DNA from: an uncultured Eubacteriales bacterium
GTDB lineage: Bacteria > Bacillota > Clostridia > Christensenellales > UBA1242
Length of the DNA: 7,859 bases
Assembly (NCBI GenBank): GCA_900557585.1
Contig: USTJ01000026.1
Location: 1 to 7,859 of the forward strand
Direction: 5' to 3'
Below the pieces are notes generated by a model that worked only from the letters and a program-made list of their open reading frames with translations, had not been told where the DNA came from and searched no databases. The translations under genes were made by a program, and so were the position numbers. Of this stretch, positions 6,257 through 7,859 are shown in pieces; the stretch's first letter is position 1, and each line of letters opens with the position of its first letter.

Positions 6257-7561
6257 ATGAGTATTCAAGATTTGCTTTATAAAAAAACTCTAGGAATGTC
6301 ACTTACAAAAGAAGAAATTGATCTTATTATTTTGTCATATTATCAAGGCAAATATAATGATGCAAAAATGATTGATTTTTTAAAAACCATTGATGTTGAC
6401 AATTTTTCATATGAAGAAACATTTTATCTTGCCGATGCGCTTGCTTCTTTTGGAAACAAACTTGACATTCAAAAAGATGTTGGCTTTGTTCTTGACAAAC
6501 ACAGTGCTGGGGAATATTCTGATGCAAGCACTTTGATATTCATGTCTGTTTTGGCTTCTCTTGGTGTGAAAAATGTGAAATCACTTTCAAGCACCTATGG
6601 AACATTTAACAACTCACTTGACAGGTTCATGTTGTTTGATGGATTCAATGCAAAAATTTCTCGTGACAGACTTGTTCAAATTATAAACAAAACAAATGCT
6701 GGTGTTATTGAAGAGGATAACTTTGCCATTCTTGATAAAAAACTTTATAAACTTGCAAGAAAATTTCGAATCAATTCAATTCCTTTCACCGCTGCATCAA
6801 TACTTGCAAAAAAGATTGCGACAGGTGCAAGCGCAATTGTTTTTGATGTTAAAACCGGAGAGGGGGCAATGTTTCAATCTGAAATCTATGCCGAAACCCT
6901 TGCAAAGTATCTTGTTGAAAGTGCAAAACTTGCGGGCTTTAAAGTTTCGGCAGTGATAAGCAATCTTGATCAACCTCTTGGCTCTTCGGTTGGGCTTCGA
7001 GTTGAGGTTGAAGAAGCACTTTCAGTAATCAGATGTGAGAAATCTCTTTATGCTTCAAAACTTCTTGATGTTTCTAAAGAACTTGTTATAAATGCACTTA
7101 TTTTGGCAGACTCAAAAATTACAAGAGTTGATGCTTCAAAAATGTTTGATGATGCAATCAATTCTGGAAATGCGCTCAACAAATTCAGAGAAATTATTGC
7201 TGAATATGGTGGCGAATTTGTAGACTTTAAACACACGCCAGACAAACTTCTTGATGGTGTTCATGTTTCATATCTATCGGCAAACAAAAGTGGATATGTG
7301 AATGATATTGTAATTTCAAGAGTTGTAAATGCATATAAAAACCTTGCATTTAAAAATGATAAAATTGATGATAAAAATGCAGGAATTGTTCTCCTTGTTG
7401 GAGAGGGGGATAAAATTTCAGAAGGAGATTTCATTGCAAGAATCTTCTATAATATTGAAAACAAAAAGTTTTCTGAAAGTCTTGTGATGTTGAAAGATGC
7501 ATTCACGATTTCGCAAACAAAACCAACAAGCAAAAAGATTTTATATAAAGTGATAATCTAA
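6257..7561 (+). CDS. pdp: Pyrimidine-nucleoside/thymidine phosphorylase family protein with altered active site
   Basis: The family splits thymidine, deoxyuridine or uridine with phosphate, giving the base and (deoxy)ribose-1-phosphate in the cytoplasm. The 434 residues match the normal length and domain order: helical N-terminal domain (about 1-65), phosphate-binding alpha/beta domain (about 66-330) and C-terminal domain (about 335-434, with VGEGDKISEGDF). Family blocks include DKHS at 80-83, DKKLY at 160-164, NSIPFTAASILAKK at 173-186, DVKTGEGAM at 197-205 and SNLDQPLG at 235-242. The Ser and Lys that hold the pyrimidine (Ser181, Lys185) are kept. However, the canonical KHSTGGVGD reads KHSAGEYSD (81-89), the GHTGGTIDK loop reads GTFNNSLDR (115-123), and the pyrimidine-binding Arg of YxxRD is replaced by Ala167 or shifted to Arg168. 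Phosphorolysis may therefore be changed or lost. AAGGAG at 6245-6250, six bases upstream, supports the start. deoC follows after 66 bases, consistent with a deoxynucleoside role. The family call is firm; the activity is not. Confidence 0.88.
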   Translation: MSIQDLLYKKTLGMSLTKEEIDLIILSYYQGKYNDAKMIDFLKTIDVDNFSYEETFYLADALASFGNKLDIQKDVGFVLDKHSAGEYSDASTLIFMSVLASLGVKNVKSLSSTYGTFNNSLDRFMLFDGFNAKISRDRLVQIINKTNAGVIEEDNFAILDKKLYKLARKFRINSIPFTAASILAKKIATGASAIVFDVKTGEGAMFQSEIYAETLAKYLVESAKLAGFKVSAVISNLDQPLGSSVGLRVEVEEALSVIRCEKSLYASKLLDVSKELVINALILADSKITRVDASKMFDDAINSGNALNKFREIIAEYGGEFVDFKHTPDKLLDGVHVSYLSANKSGYVNDIVISRVVNAYKNLAFKNDKIDDKNAGIVLLVGEGDKISEGDFIARIFYNIENKKFSESLVMLKDAFTISQTKPTSKKILYKVII

Positions 7562-7627
7562 AAAAAACGCAAAAATGTGTTTGTAACATTAAAAAACGCG
7601 TTCAAAACTATAAAAATTGGAGAAAAT

Positions 7628-7859
7628 ATGCTTTTTAGAAGAAAAGAAAAATATGTTGAAACAAGTCAACCTGCATTCGTAAATGATGCTGTTGAGTTCA
7701 CTTTGCTTGACCCAAGAGCAATTGATTCTGACATTAAAACACTTGTGAACATTGCAATTAAAAACAACTATTATGCTGTTTGTGTGAACCCAACAAATGT
7801 GTTTGTTGCAAAAGACATTATTTCAAAATGTTCTAAGCCGGACATTAAAATTGTGTCGG
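7628..7859 (+). CDS. deoC: Deoxyribose-phosphate aldolase, 3' part beyond the window
   Basis: DeoC cleaves 2-deoxyribose-5-phosphate to glyceraldehyde-3-phosphate and acetaldehyde through a Schiff-base lysine, feeding nucleoside sugar into glycolysis. Seventy-seven complete codons are visible and the frame is open at the window end. The match rests on FTLLDPRAIDSDIKTL (about residues 24-39), AVCVNPTNV (about 50-58) and DIKIVS at the end, which fit the first strands of the DeoC barrel. The catalytic lysine lies in the missing part. About 20 residues precede the first strand, and the usual DHTLLKP-type block reads EFTLLDP, so the copy is somewhat divergent. GGAG at 7619-7622, five bases before the ATG, supports the start. 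Its place after the phosphorylase-like gene matches the classic deo pathway and strengthens both calls. Confidence 0.85.
   Translation, partial: MLFRRKEKYVETSQPAFVNDAVEFTLLDPRAIDSDIKTLVNIAIKNNYYAVCVNPTNVFVAKDIISKCSKPDIKIVS

Noticed and set aside
7566..7602. Nested short repeats AACGC/GCGTT and AATGT/ACATT between pdp and deoC
   Set aside because: The arms are five bases each with unpaired gaps and no T tract, so neither a terminator nor a regulatory hairpin can be supported.

Overview
The window is AT-rich (60-base lines counted by hand gave about 38% G+C inside pheT and 20-25% in the minus-strand gene). It uses the standard code: Trp is TGG, and TAA, TAG and TGA all end genes. Shine-Dalgarno sites are strong and GGAG-like, and pheST is preceded by a T-box leader. 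Together these point to a low-GC Bacillota, most likely an uncultured Clostridia-like bacterium. This is an inference; no marker gene fixes the genus.

Layout, left to right. (1) Bases 2-1464: a ribosome-biogenesis pair, the 3' part of obgE (Obg GTPase) followed 11 bases later by yhbY, a small CRS1-YhbY RNA-binding protein. (2) Bases 1472-5264: a phenylalanyl-tRNA synthetase operon with its own promoter, a transcriptional T-box riboswitch that reads a Phe codon, pheS, pheT, and a strong two-way terminator. (3) Bases 5305-6162: a minus-strand gene, convergent with pheT, for an unrecognised protein with two membrane segments at each end; it is markedly poorer in G+C than its neighbours. (4) Bases 6211-7859: a nucleoside-catabolism operon with a near-consensus promoter, a pyrimidine-nucleoside-phosphorylase-family protein, and the start of deoC (deoxyribose-phosphate aldolase), cut by the window end.

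How the genes fit together. The left part serves translation: Obg and YhbY act in ribosome assembly, and PheST charges tRNA-Phe, with transcription released only when uncharged tRNA-Phe binds the leader. The right part would split pyrimidine deoxynucleosides to deoxyribose-1-phosphate and pass deoxyribose-5-phosphate (after a mutase not seen here) to the aldolase.

No CRISPR array, insertion sequence, tRNA, rRNA or phage gene was seen. The points most worth a second look are the degenerate phosphate-binding loops of the phosphorylase-like protein and the unrecognised membrane protein. Nothing here is strong evidence for a wholly new system.
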